The notes: generated by a model from the sequence alone, not told the origin. A DNA stretch of 64,000 bases from Mesorhizobium sp. SOD10 (GCA_000824805.1 CCNA01000006.1:310001-374000); one strand, 5' to 3'; positions 30,256-38,899 are shown, numbered from the stretch's first letter. Translations and numbers: made by a program.

Positions 30256-31923
30256 TTAGGCCTGGTAGGTGATCCTCCCCCCGCAGATGGTGGTCATCGG
30301 ACGCACGGTGTGCAACGCTTCCGGCGCGGTCGCCTCGATATCGGCCGACAGGACGACGATATCGGCGAGATATCCGGTTTTCAGGCGCCCCTTGCGATGT
30401 TCGTTGAACTCCGCATAGGCGCCTTCGACCGTGTAGCCCTCTATTGCTTCCCGCAACGAGAAGCTCTGGTCCGGCATCCCTTCTGCCCAAGGCTTACGCA
30501 TCACCGCCGCCTGAATGGACAGGATCGGATCGACCGGCGAGACCGGCCAGTCGGATGCGAACACCACGCGGGCGCCGGCGTTCTTCAGAGTGCGCCAGGC
30601 ATAGCTTAACGGCCACTTGTCGCGGCCGATGCGCGAGATTGTCGGCTCCAGCGGGAAGTTCAGCGCGCCCGGCGGATGCGCCGGCTGCATCGAGGCAAGC
30701 ACGCCGAGCTCCGCGAAGCGCGGCACGTCGGAGGCCGTGATCACCTCGATATGCTCGATGCGATGTCGGCTGTCGCGCCGGCCGTTCTTCTTCAGCGCCG
30801 CCTGATAGCCGTCGAGCACCGCCCGAACGGCGCCGTCCCCGATCGAATGCACGGCGATCTGCAGGCCGCGTCTGTCGGCCTCGACCGCCACCTCGGCGAA
30901 ATGTTCCGGCGAAAACAGCGGCTCGCCGCGCCATCCAGGCCGGTCGGCATAGTCGTCGACCATCACCGCCGTCCAGGAATCCAGCACGCCGTCATAGAAG
31001 ACCTTGACCAGGCCGGAAGACAGCCATTCGGAATTGTAGGTCGCGGCCATCCGCGAGGCCTTTTCCAGCATGTCCAGCTTCATGAAATTCTTGAAGTGGA
31101 ACGGGATCCTGGTGCGGCAAAGCAGCCGTCCCTCTTCTTCCAGCCCGGCCAGCAGCTCAAGCTGGTAGAGGTTGCCATCCATGTTCTGGATCGAGGTGAT
31201 GCCATGCTTGGCGCACCATTCAAGGCCGCGATGCATCAGGTCGCGATCGGCCGCCAGTTCCTTCGCCGACGGATAAGGATCCGGCTCGGCGCCCTCGAGG
31301 CCAAGCCGCGTCCGGTTTGCTCCGTAATGATCGAGAAGCGGTCCGAAGGCCTCGCCTTCGCGCAACTCGCCGGCAGCAAGCCCGTCGGCGCCCATGACGA
31401 CCTCATTGCCCTGTCCGACCTGCCTGCCATTCAGCAGCCCGGCCTCTTCCAGCGCCTTGGTGTTCGCCCACATCGTGTGGTGGTCGGAAGCCGACATGGC
31501 GAACGGCCGGTCGGGAATGATGCGGTCGAGATCGTGGCGCGTCACCGGCTCCGGCAGGATGGCGTAGTCGACGCCGGCGCCGATCAGCAGCCTGGTGTCC
31601 GGGCGCTTGGCCGCGAAATCCTGGATCGCGTTGCGCAGCGCCTCGAAGCCATGCACGCCTGCCAGATGCAGATTGTCGAGCTCGGCCGCGCCGCCGAACA
31701 GATGCATATGCGCTTCGATGAAGCCCGGCAGGACGGAGCCGCCCTGAGCGTCGACAACCTTTGTCGCCGGTCCTTTGAGCTCTTCGATGGAAGCGCGGCT
31801 GCCAATGGCAATGATGGCGCCGTTCTTGACGGCGACAGCCTCGGCGGCGGGATTGTCGTCGTCCATGGTCAGCACTCGGCCATTGACGACCACCAGATCC
31901 GCACCACCATTCGCAACCGACAT
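30256..31923 (-). CDS. YtcJ-like metal-dependent amidohydrolase
   Basis: A 555-residue amidohydrolase-superfamily enzyme. The first metal ligands are His72 and His74 (FIEAHMHLFGG), followed later by AVHSIGDGAVRAVLDGY, RHRIEHIEVI and FASDWPVSPVDP, where the conserved His and Asp ligands lie. YtcJ-like enzymes hydrolyse diverse cyclic or N-acylated amides; most are uncharacterised. No signal peptide is present. It is the promoter-proximal gene of a minus-strand run ending in the polyamine transporter and is divergent from the TetR gene. This suggests it processes the imported amine derivative or acts on an induced product. Confidence 0.85.
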   Translation of the reverse strand: MSVANGGADLVVVNGRVLTMDDDNPAAEAVAVKNGAIIAIGSRASIEELKGPATKVVDAQGGSVLPGFIEAHMHLFGGAAELDNLHLAGVHGFEALRNAIQDFAAKRPDTRLLIGAGVDYAILPEPVTRHDLDRIIPDRPFAMSASDHHTMWANTKALEEAGLLNGRQVGQGNEVVMGADGLAAGELREGEAFGPLLDHYGANRTRLGLEGAEPDPYPSAKELAADRDLMHRGLEWCAKHGITSIQNMDGNLYQLELLAGLEEEGRLLCRTRIPFHFKNFMKLDMLEKASRMAATYNSEWLSSGLVKVFYDGVLDSWTAVMVDDYADRPGWRGEPLFSPEHFAEVAVEADRRGLQIAVHSIGDGAVRAVLDGYQAALKKNGRRDSRHRIEHIEVITASDVPRFAELGVLASMQPAHPPGALNFPLEPTISRIGRDKWPLSYAWRTLKNAGARVVFASDWPVSPVDPILSIQAAVMRKPWAEGMPDQSFSLREAIEGYTVEGAYAEFNEHRKGRLKTGYLADIVVLSADIEATAPEALHTVRPMTTICGGRITYQA

Positions 31924-32070
31924 CGCGACTCCACATTTTGCTGAGGGACCGACAGCGCCCGGAGCCCAACGAGCTACCGCTCCACCGGGGCGGCGCCATA
32001 GGGCAAGAGCGATGCCGATGCGCCGTCTTCGAAATTCCCCTTGTTATCGTGGAAGACAGCGTGGATAAAG

Positions 32071-32122
32071 AATGCGACTGTTTATTCGCGTTTGTCAACA
32101 GCCGGAATTTGCAATGTATAGT
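32071..32122 (+). promoter_or_regulatory. Candidate promoter and operator between amidohydrolase and TetR genes
   Basis: AATGCGA-N8-TCGCGTT (32071-32092, one mismatch) is a TetR-sized imperfect palindrome. It touches a possible -35 TTGTCA at 32092-32097. A -10-like TATAGT at 32117-32122 follows with a slightly long 19-base spacer. Because this -10 element overlaps the in-frame ATG at 32114, the TetR gene more likely starts at the GTG at 32177. The same region must hold the amidohydrolase promoter on the other strand. Confidence 0.35.
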
Positions 32123-32176
32123 GGACTGCACCCCGCGCCGACGGTGGGGTCGAGCGGGGAACGGGGGCAACGAGCA

Positions 32177-32830
32177 GTGAAGCGCAGTCTCGACCGCAAG
32201 ACCAGAATAGCGCTCGAACCGCGCAAGCAGCCGCGGCAGCAACGGTCAAGCAAGGTGGTCGACAGGATTCTCGATGCGGCCCTGATCCTGACGCGCGAGC
32301 AAGGAACCAGAGCGCCGACGACGCTCGCCATCGCGCAGCGCGCGGGCCTGTCGGTCGGTTCGGTTTATCAGTACTTTCCCAACAAGGAAGCCATTCTTCT
32401 GGACCTGGCCCGGCGCTGGCTGTCGTCTTTTCCCCAGGTGATCCAGAAGCGCATCAACGCCCCCCGGCCAACCAACCGTGATGAGTTTCGGCGCGAAGTG
32501 CGCAAGCTCTTCATCGACACATCCAGGCTCTATCTTGAAAACGCCACGCTGATGCCGGTGATCGAGGCCATATCCGGCAACGCCGACCTGAGGCCGATCC
32601 AAGACGAGTACGACAAGGACATCATCGCTCTTTACGCCGCGTGGCTGCAGCATGTGAATCCGGCTCTTGAAGACAAGATCGCCAGCCGGCTCGGCGTGCT
32701 GATGATGGAAGTCGGCCATGTCTGCCGTCTTGTCGGGTTGAAGAGGGATCGCAGGACATACGACCTCATCGAGGACGATGTGGAGGCCATGTGGCTCGCT
32801 CTGGTGAGCCCCCATCTCAATCTCGAGTGA
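32177..32830 (+). CDS. TetR-family transcriptional regulator
   Basis: A 217-residue regulator from the GTG at 32177, which follows a G-rich ribosome site; an ATG at 32114 would add 21 residues. The DNA-binding helix-turn-helix is TTLAIAQRAGLSVGSVYQYFPNKEAIL, located after a basic arm (RKQPRQQRSSK). The rest is the helical ligand-binding domain. It lies between the divergent amidohydrolase gene and the acetylpolyamine amidohydrolase gene, and probably represses one or both units in response to a polyamine-related inducer. The inducer is inference. Confidence 0.85.
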   Translation: MKRSLDRKTRIALEPRKQPRQQRSSKVVDRILDAALILTREQGTRAPTTLAIAQRAGLSVGSVYQYFPNKEAILLDLARRWLSSFPQVIQKRINAPRPTNRDEFRREVRKLFIDTSRLYLENATLMPVIEAISGNADLRPIQDEYDKDIIALYAAWLQHVNPALEDKIASRLGVLMMEVGHVCRLVGLKRDRRTYDLIEDDVEAMWLALVSPHLNLE

Positions 32831-32861
32831 TTTGGCACTTCCAACCGATTTCGCACTTCCA
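32829..32861 (+). repeat. Two 15-bp direct repeats before the acetylpolyamine amidohydrolase gene
   Basis: GATTTGGCACTTCCA (32829-32843) and GATTTCGCACTTCCA (32847-32861) differ at one base and start 18 bases apart. They fill the 42-base gap between the TetR stop and the next ribosome site. They could be a tandem protein-binding site or simply a local duplication. Confidence 0.6.
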
Positions 32862-32872
32862 GGGGAGATTTC

Positions 32873-33904
32873 ATGAAAACTGTCTATTCGCCACTTCATG
32901 CCGGTCATGCCGACCAGATGGAGCTGGTCACGTCCGCGATCGTGCCGGGTTTCGAGAAGCCGTCGCGGGCTGAATTCATCAGGGCACGCGTGGAGAGCGA
33001 GAAGCTCGGGCCGATCATCGGGCCGGCCGAGCACGACCTTGCCGCGGCCAAGCGTGTCCATGAAGCCCATTACATCGACTTCCTGCCGACGGTGTGGCCG
33101 GAATGGGTCGCCGCGGGCTTCACGGGGTCTGCCATGGGCTTCACCTGGCCGACGCGCGGCCTGCGCGGCGACGTGCCGCCGAAGCGCATCGATGCCTTGC
33201 TCGGCTACTATTCCTTCGATGCGGGCGCCACCTTCGTCGAGGGCACCTGGGCGGCGATCAAGTCCTCCTATGACGTCGCGCTGACCGCAGCCGCCCTGGT
33301 CAAGGCCGGCGAACGCAGCGCCTTCGCGCTTTGCCGCCCGCCGGGCCATCATGCGGGCGCGGCCTTCATGGGCGGCTACTGCTTCGTCAACAACGCCGCC
33401 GTCGTCGCTCAATGGTTCCGCGACCAGGGCGCAAGCCGTGTCTCCATCCTCGATGTCGATTACCATCACGGCAACGGCACGCAGGAGATCTTCTATCGCC
33501 GCGGCGACGTCCAGGTGCTCAACCTGCATGGCGATCCGATGGTCGAGTATCCCTTCTTCCTCGGCCACGCCGACGAACGCGGCGAGGGCGAGGGCGAAGG
33601 CTTCAACATCAATTACCCGATGCCTTTCGGCACCAATTGGGACGGCTGGAGCGCGTCGCTGGAGGACGCCTGCGCCAGGCTCGCCGCCTACGCTCCCGAT
33701 GTCGTCGTCGTCTCGCTCGGCGTCGACACCTTCGAGAAGGACCCGATCAGCCAGTTCAAGCTGAAGAGCGAGGACTATCCCAAGATCGGCCGCCGCATCG
33801 CCAAGCTCGGCCTGCCGACGCTGTTCGTCATGGAAGGCGGCTACGCCGTGGAAGAGATTGGCATCAATGCCGTCGGCGTGCTGACGGGTTTCGAGGATCG
33901 CTGA
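32873..33904 (+). CDS. aphA: Acetylpolyamine amidohydrolase (histone-deacetylase family)
   Basis: A 343-residue zinc-dependent deacetylase. The active site is readable: His159-His160 in RPPGHHAG, zinc ligands Asp196 and His198 in DVDYHHGNG, and Asp285 in GVDTFEKDP. Length and residue spacing agree with the Mycoplana acetylpolyamine amidohydrolase. It removes acetyl groups from acetylated putrescine, cadaverine or spermidine in the cytoplasm, releasing free polyamine. A GGGGAG ribosome site precedes the ATG. Placement after a TetR gene and beside a polyamine importer supports breakdown or salvage of acetylpolyamines. The exact substrate is not determined. Confidence 0.9.
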   Translation: MKTVYSPLHAGHADQMELVTSAIVPGFEKPSRAEFIRARVESEKLGPIIGPAEHDLAAAKRVHEAHYIDFLPTVWPEWVAAGFTGSAMGFTWPTRGLRGDVPPKRIDALLGYYSFDAGATFVEGTWAAIKSSYDVALTAAALVKAGERSAFALCRPPGHHAGAAFMGGYCFVNNAAVVAQWFRDQGASRVSILDVDYHHGNGTQEIFYRRGDVQVLNLHGDPMVEYPFFLGHADERGEGEGEGFNINYPMPFGTNWDGWSASLEDACARLAAYAPDVVVVSLGVDTFEKDPISQFKLKSEDYPKIGRRIAKLGLPTLFVMEGGYAVEEIGINAVGVLTGFEDR

Positions 33905-34335
33905 GCCGCACCCGAACGGCCATACGCCGTCGGATGCAACCGGGGGCGTATTTTTGCGCCCGCCGCGAAATCATTGGCTCAATTCAGCTTTGAATCACCG
34001 CCAAGTAACGCGAAGGCCGGCTGCTGAGTCGCAATGCGAGTCCATCGGATTCGATTTTGTCAAATCGCATTTGATGTCGGATTCATCTGCGGGTAGATTA
34101 GGCCCGAATCAGCCGGTCCACGGGGGGCGCGGCGACCAACCCAAAGTCTCAAGTTCCGGCGCCAGGCCGGTACCAGACGCGGACGGTTTCGCGTTCCCCT
34201 AGAGGGATTCGGCGCGATTGGGCGCCGTTCGCGCCCGTGAGTGTGTTTTCGTAAACGTGACGCGTTTCGGTCCGGCCGTTGGCTTCGCCAGCACCGGGCA
34301 CAAGGATCGATTCCGGCAAGAATCCAAGAATCAAA
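33905..34335. other. 431-base intergenic region upstream of visN
   Basis: I see no gene here. A weak stem (GGGCG with CGCCC around a T-rich loop, 33943-33961) follows aphA and may end its transcript. CGATTT-N4-AAATCG (34052-34067) is a short palindrome. TCGGATTC occurs twice, at 34045 and 34077. A promoter-like pair lies at 34071-34099. If that promoter is used, visN has a leader of about 230 bases, long enough for post-transcriptional control. Confidence 0.6.
34071..34099 (+). promoter_or_regulatory. Candidate sigma-70 promoter for visN-visR
   Basis: TTGATG, a 17-base spacer, then TAGATT, each matching the sigma-70 consensus at four of six positions. It lies 237 bases upstream of visN. A CGATTT-N4-AAATCG palindrome ends 3 bases upstream of the -35 element and could be an operator. 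No other pair with good spacing was seen in this region. Confidence 0.4.
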
Positions 34336-35046
34336 ATGAGCAGTTCCGCCGCGCTTCTTCAAACCGACGCTTCAGGCTCGCGCCTGACGTCCCGCGGCGA
34401 TCTCACCACTTTCTTCATGCAGCTTGCCGCCGATATCGGCGCCGACAGCTATATGCTGGTCGCCATCGTTCATGACCAGGACCGCAACGATGCGCGCATC
34501 GTTTCCTCGAACTGGATCTTCGACGGGATAGAGCTGATCGGCAAAAGGCTGATTGCCAATTTGGCGCTGGGTCCCTTGACCGTGGCGCCGGGCGTACGCC
34601 CGAAGCCGTTGGTGGCCGCGCACGCGCCCGACGCCGGCGCATTGCTGACCGGCGAGGAAGCCCGCCTGCTCGACGTGCTTGGCCACGCCGAAATCTATTC
34701 GCTGCGGCTCAATGTCGGCCGGCAGCGCCTGTTCGTGCTGTTCTCGGCCGCCGAGGCGGGCAAGATCGACGTGGCCGCCCTGATGAAGGCACAGATCAAA
34801 TGCTGTTATGCGCTTTCCGGCATTCCGCAGCTGATCGCGGCGGCGTCCATGCAGGATCCGCTGTCGGACCGCGAGCGCGAATGCCTGTTCTGGGTCTCGG
34901 AAGGCAAGACCACCGACGAGGTCGCCGTCATCCTCGGTGTCTCGTCGAACACCGTCAACAGCTACATCACGCACGCCATCCAGAAGTTCGCGGCCTCGAA
35001 CCGCGCGATGGCGATCGCGACGGCGATCAGGAGCGGCATCATTTGA
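34336..35046 (+). CDS. visN: LuxR-type motility master regulator VisN
   Basis: A 236-residue regulator with an N-terminal sensor-like domain similar to autoinducer-binding LuxR proteins and a C-terminal LuxR helix-turn-helix (LSDRERECLFWVSEGKTTDEVAVILGVSSNTV, read in two parts). The ATG at 34336 gives the normal length. In Sinorhizobium VisN and VisR form a heterodimer at the top of the flagellar hierarchy and activate rem. The pairing and the position at the edge of the flagellar cluster support that identity. No receiver domain is present, so control by phosphorylation is unlikely. Confidence 0.9.
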   Translation: MSSSAALLQTDASGSRLTSRGDLTTFFMQLAADIGADSYMLVAIVHDQDRNDARIVSSNWIFDGIELIGKRLIANLALGPLTVAPGVRPKPLVAAHAPDAGALLTGEEARLLDVLGHAEIYSLRLNVGRQRLFVLFSAAEAGKIDVAALMKAQIKCCYALSGIPQLIAAASMQDPLSDRERECLFWVSEGKTTDEVAVILGVSSNTVNSYITHAIQKFAASNRAMAIATAIRSGII

Positions 35047-35813
35047 AGCACGCACAGGTCAGAGAGGCGGCAGCCGCTCTTTTCAACGATCAGCGCAGTC
35101 CCTTCGGCGCCTTCTCGCTCGGCTCCGAGACCCATCACGCCGCCACCATCCCCGATGCCGTGCGCCGTTGCCGCTGGATCGCCGTTGATATCAACGCCTC
35201 GGCCTTCGGCCTCTATTTCGTCAGTCCCTCGCCCGAGCGCGCGCGTTTGGTTGCGTGTTTCGATTCCGACTATCCCGGCACGGCGGTCGCGACCAAATTC
35301 ATCTCCGGCGCCAATGGTGAGGATATGGTGCGTCACAGCCGCCTCTCGACCGCGCCGCGCTGGTGGGTCGACGACGGCATCGCCGGATCGCGGCAGGTCT
35401 TCCAGTCGCTCGCCTGGGCGGAGCCGACCGCGCCGCTGGCGCCCGGCACAAACGGCATCGCCTTTCCGGTGCATGCCGATCGCGGGCAATGCGGGCTGGT
35501 CGTCTTCCTGGGCTCGGAGATCGCGCTGTCCGACGACACACTTTGCGAGATCCACGCCCGCTCCTTTGCGCTTTTCGCGGCTGTCGCCCGCATCCGACCC
35601 GGCGATACCGGCCGGATGCGCTCGATCTCCAAGCGCGAGCTCGAATGCCTGAAGCTGACCGCCAACGGCAATACCAGCGAGGAGATCGCCAAGCTCCTCA
35701 AGCTGTCGGTTCACACCGCCAACCAGTATCTCACCCAGTCGACGCAGAAGCTCAACGCGGTCAATCGCAACCAGGCGGTCGCCAAGGCCCTGCGGCTCGG
35801 CCTGATCGAATAA
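35043..35813 (+). CDS. visR: LuxR-type motility master regulator VisR (TTG start)
   Basis: A 256-residue partner of VisN, with a sensor-like N-terminal domain and a LuxR helix-turn-helix at the C-terminus (SISKRELECLKLTANGNTSEEIAKLL). The start is inferred to be TTG at 35043, overlapping the visN stop in a TTGA junction. An AGGAG ribosome site lies about 8 bases upstream, and no suitable ATG exists until well inside the conserved region. Overlap implies coupled translation and a fixed ratio of the two subunits. The gene converges on the small orf after flhB. Confidence 0.9.
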   Translation: MKHAQVREAAAALFNDQRSPFGAFSLGSETHHAATIPDAVRRCRWIAVDINASAFGLYFVSPSPERARLVACFDSDYPGTAVATKFISGANGEDMVRHSRLSTAPRWWVDDGIAGSRQVFQSLAWAEPTAPLAPGTNGIAFPVHADRGQCGLVVFLGSEIALSDDTLCEIHARSFALFAAVARIRPGDTGRMRSISKRELECLKLTANGNTSEEIAKLLKLSVHTANQYLTQSTQKLNAVNRNQAVAKALRLGLIE

Positions 35814-35854
35814 TCGATCGAGCCTAGCCTCGACATGTCCAGGAGATCAGACAC

Positions 35855-36292
35855 TCAGGGGAATGCCAGCGGCTCGGTCCTGCGGATACGAGCCTCTTCG
35901 ATCGCGTCCTCGAGCAAGGCCGTGTTGTGCTCCGGCGTTTCGCCAGGCTTCTCGAACGACACGTAGTTGACCACCACGGATGCCTGGTGCTCGGTCAACG
36001 TCAGCTGGAAATAGACCGTCACGCCGCGCGGCCGCAGCTCCAGGTCGAGCACGATGCGCGGGCTGCCACTCCAGTCGACATGCGCCTCCGCACCATGGCC
36101 GAGCCGCAGCGTTCCCGGCCGGAAGTAAAGCTCGACCGCCGAATCCACGAGGTCCGACAGGCAGGCGAGATGCTCCAGCCGGATGAAGGCAATATAGTCG
36201 GCAACGTCGATGAGCCTCAATTCGCCCACCACGGGCTCGATGGCGCTGGCGACGATCAGCTCGCGGGAGTTGGCGTGTGGTTGCCGGTCCAT
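35855..36292 (-). CDS. Conserved small protein of the motA-flhB operon, function unknown
   Basis: A 145-residue protein I cannot assign to a function. It is acidic and has no signal peptide or membrane helix. The middle is beta-rich (VTVYFQLTLTEHQASVVVNYV), followed by an acidic helix. It follows flhB by 17 bases, so it is the last gene of the motA-fliM-fliN-fliG-flhB operon and probably co-regulated with motility. Its ATG lies inside the intergenic space with visR converging from the other side. Confidence 0.7.
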   Translation of the reverse strand: MDRQPHANSRELIVASAIEPVVGELRLIDVADYIAFIRLEHLACLSDLVDSAVELYFRPGTLRLGHGAEAHVDWSGSPRIVLDLELRPRGVTVYFQLTLTEHQASVVVNYVSFEKPGETPEHNTALLEDAIEEARIRRTEPLAFP

Positions 36293-36309
36293 GGATTAGC
36301 GGCGTCCGT

Positions 36310-37392
36310 TCATTGGGTTGCCTTGCGCGGTGCCTTCTTCGAGTAGACGATCCGCACCAACTCGGCGACCGCCTGGTAGAATTGCGACGGGATCACGCTA
36401 TCAACCGAAACTTGCTTGTACATGGAGCGCGCGAGCGCTACGTCCTCGAAGATCGGAATGTTGTTCTCCCTGGCGATCTCGCGGATCTTGAGCGCCACCA
36501 GATCCTGTCCCTTGGCCAGCACGATCGGCGCGGAATCCTCCTCGCGCACATATTTCAGCGCGATCGAGTAGTGCGTCGGGTTGGCGATCACCAGCGTCGC
36601 GCGCGGCACGGCCGTCATCATGCGTCTGCGCGCCCGGTCGCGCGCCAGCGAGCGCAGTCGCGACTTGACGATCGGATCGCCTTCCGACTGCTTCAACTCG
36701 TCCTTGACTTCCTGCTTGGTCATGCGCAGGTCGCGCCGCCAGTGAAAGCGCGACCAGACGATGTCGGTCACCGCGATCAGCCCCATCACGAAGACGATCG
36801 CCACAAGGATGTCGACGAAGATGCCGCGGATGACGAGGCCGAACGAGACCGGGTTGGTGATCATGCCGGCGAGCAGCTTGCGATGATCTTCCGAGAGCGT
36901 GAAGCTCAGCACCGCGATCGCAAAGCCGAGCTTGGCCAGCGACTTCAGGAACTCGACCCAGCCCTGCATGCCGAACATCCGGTTCCAGCCCTTGGCGATC
37001 GAGATGCGCGAGAGCTGCGGCCTGATCCGCTCGCCGAGGATTTGCGGCATGTTCTGGAAGACCGAGGCGCCGACGCCGGCAATCGTCAAGAGCACCAGCA
37101 GGCTGACGACGGCGCGGCCGATCTCGGTCATTACCTGCTTGTAGAGCGAGATGACGTCGGTCTCGGTGTCCATCGGCCAGGCTTCCGGCTTTTCCAGGAA
37201 GGTTGATAGGAACATGCCGAGATCGACGATCGCATCCTTGGCGTAGAAGACGGCAAAAACCAATATGGCGAGGAAGGAGGCAAAGATCGCGGTCTCGCGC
37301 GAATGGGGCAGCTTGCCCTGTTCGATCGTGTCGCGGATCTTCTTTTCTGTGGCTTCCTCGGTTTTGGAATCCTTGTCGACCGCTTCAGCCAT
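36310..37392 (-). CDS. flhB: Flagellar type III secretion switch protein FlhB
   Basis: A 360-residue export-gate protein with four membrane helices in the first 220 residues. A cytoplasmic domain follows with the self-cleaving NPTH motif at residues 271-274 (VIANPTHYSIALKY). Cleavage between Asn and Pro changes substrate choice from rod and hook to filament proteins. The N-terminus (TEEATEKKIRDTIEQGKLP) is the family signature. It lies 24 bases after fliG. Remaining export-gate genes other than fliP are not in the window. Confidence 0.95.
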   Translation of the reverse strand: MAEAVDKDSKTEEATEKKIRDTIEQGKLPHSRETAIFASFLAILVFAVFYAKDAIVDLGMFLSTFLEKPEAWPMDTETDVISLYKQVMTEIGRAVVSLLVLLTIAGVGASVFQNMPQILGERIRPQLSRISIAKGWNRMFGMQGWVEFLKSLAKLGFAIAVLSFTLSEDHRKLLAGMITNPVSFGLVIRGIFVDILVAIVFVMGLIAVTDIVWSRFHWRRDLRMTKQEVKDELKQSEGDPIVKSRLRSLARDRARRRMMTAVPRATLVIANPTHYSIALKYVREEDSAPIVLAKGQDLVALKIREIARENNIPIFEDVALARSMYKQVSVDSVIPSQFYQAVAELVRIVYSKKAPRKATQ

Positions 37393-37416
37393 GGCGCTCT
37401 GACCGGGTCGCTATCG

Positions 37417-38439
37417 TCAGGCGGCTTCGGCGGCGGCGGTCTGCATCGAAGGCAGCTCGAAAGCTCCTTCGCGCGACAGCCGGATGGCGGCGACCGATAT
37501 GCTCTTGCGCGCCGCCATGATGTCGGCAAGCGCGATGCCTTCCGATCCTTGTCCGAGTTCGGATTCGATCATGCGGCGGGAGCGCGCGCCGATCGCCGAC
37601 AGCGCCGATTCGGCGAGTTCCGGCGCGGCCCCGCGCAGCGCCAGCGTGACGAGCTCGGTCGACAGGCCGTCGAACAGCAGGACCCTGGCTTTCTGCGGCA
37701 ACAGCGGCAGGTCGTCGAAGGCGAACAACCGCGACCTGACGCCGGCGAGATCGGGCGTGCCGGCTTCCTCCAGGTCCTGCATAAGTTCGTCCAGTTCGGG
37801 CTTCGCCATTTCGTTGAGCATGCCGGCGACGCGTTCCTGGCCGGCGGTGGTGTCCCGGCTGGCCTTCTGCGACAGCACGCTCACGCGCAGCTGATTCTCG
37901 ACGATCCGGGATGCCGCATCCGGGACGTTGGCCATCGTCACCATGCGCTTGACGATCTGGCTGCGCATCGGCTTTTCCATCGTGAGCAGCACGTTGGCGG
38001 CGGTCTGCGGCGCGAGCTTCGAAAGCACCATGGCCGATGTCTGCGGATGCTCGCCGGCAAGGAAGGAGCCGAGCCGCGACGGCTCGAGCTTTTCGAGATC
38101 CGGCCATATCGGCGGCGGTCCTTCCGGGACCGGCTCGAACCTCCTCTCGCCCATGATGGCGCTCATCTCCTCGGGCGACAGCGATTCGTTCAGGATCGTA
38201 TCCATCCGGTCGGCTGAATCGAGCAGGCCGGCGCCCTCGGTGAATTCGGCTTCGAACTCGGCAACGATGCGCTCCAGATCAGCCTGCGGAATGGTACGTA
38301 AGAGACGTGCGCCCTCGATCAACGCCTTCAGCTCGTCCTGCTTGAAGAACTTGAGCAGGCGGCTGGCCGCGGGCTTGCCCATGGCCACCAGTATGGCTGC
38401 CGCTTTTTGCGGACGTGTCAGCGCCAATGCCGTCGTCAT
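37417..38439 (-). CDS. fliG: Flagellar motor switch protein FliG
   Basis: A 340-residue rotor protein that links the FliF ring to FliM and interacts with the stator protein MotA. The N-terminal domain reads LTRPQKAAAILVAMGKPAASRLLKFF. The middle holds ILSKLAPQTAANVL-like repeats with EHPQT. The C-terminal torque domain contains the charged LFAFDDLPLL helix. It is 34 bases from fliN in the same operon. Length and domain order are normal. Confidence 0.95.
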   Translation of the reverse strand: MTTALALTRPQKAAAILVAMGKPAASRLLKFFKQDELKALIEGARLLRTIPQADLERIVAEFEAEFTEGAGLLDSADRMDTILNESLSPEEMSAIMGERRFEPVPEGPPPIWPDLEKLEPSRLGSFLAGEHPQTSAMVLSKLAPQTAANVLLTMEKPMRSQIVKRMVTMANVPDAASRIVENQLRVSVLSQKASRDTTAGQERVAGMLNEMAKPELDELMQDLEEAGTPDLAGVRSRLFAFDDLPLLPQKARVLLFDGLSTELVTLALRGAAPELAESALSAIGARSRRMIESELGQGSEGIALADIMAARKSISVAAIRLSREGAFELPSMQTAAAEAA

Positions 38440-38473
38440 GCGTGTTGCCCTCGCTGCCGATTGGTCCGCCCTC

Positions 38474-38866
38474 TCAGGCGCTCTTCGCCGCCGCGATGAT
38501 CTCTGTGAGCCTGATGCCGAAGCGCGTCGGATCGCTCTCCAGCACCGTGATCTCGCCGCGCGCTATTCTGCGGCCGTTGACCACGACGTCGACCGGCTCG
38601 CCGATACGCCGGTTGAGCGCGACCGTGGAACCCTTCTGCAGCGCCATCAAATCCGACACGGGCATTTCCGTGCTGCCCAGAATGATCTGCACGTCGACCG
38701 GAATGGTCATGATGATCGAGGAATTGGACCCCGACCGAAGCGCAGCGTCCGGACGGCCCTCCTCTTCACGAAGCACGCCCCGCAGTTCTTCGATAGCGCG
38801 ATCCAACTGCTCGTCAGGTTGGCCGGTTTCCATTTCGGGCTCGGCTTCCACATTTGTCGCTGGCAT
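38474..38866 (-). CDS. fliN: Flagellar motor switch protein FliN
   Basis: A 130-residue C-ring protein. After an acidic N-terminal tail of about 50 residues comes the SpoA domain ([47 protein letters not shown]). It assembles with FliM and FliG at the cytoplasmic face of the basal body. It is flanked by fliM and fliG with about 33-base gaps. Confidence 0.95.
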   Translation of the reverse strand: MPATNVEAEPEMETGQPDEQLDRAIEELRGVLREEEGRPDAALRSGSNSSIIMTIPVDVQIILGSTEMPVSDLMALQKGSTVALNRRIGEPVDVVVNGRRIARGEITVLESDPTRFGIRLTEIIAAAKSA

Positions 38867-38899
38867 GCTTCTTCGTCTCCATGAATCCCGGGCCTGGCA

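Noticed and set aside
25581-33568. Long open frames opposite the polyamine genes and opposite aphA
   Set aside because: They mirror conserved genes codon by codon and show no conserved motifs of their own.
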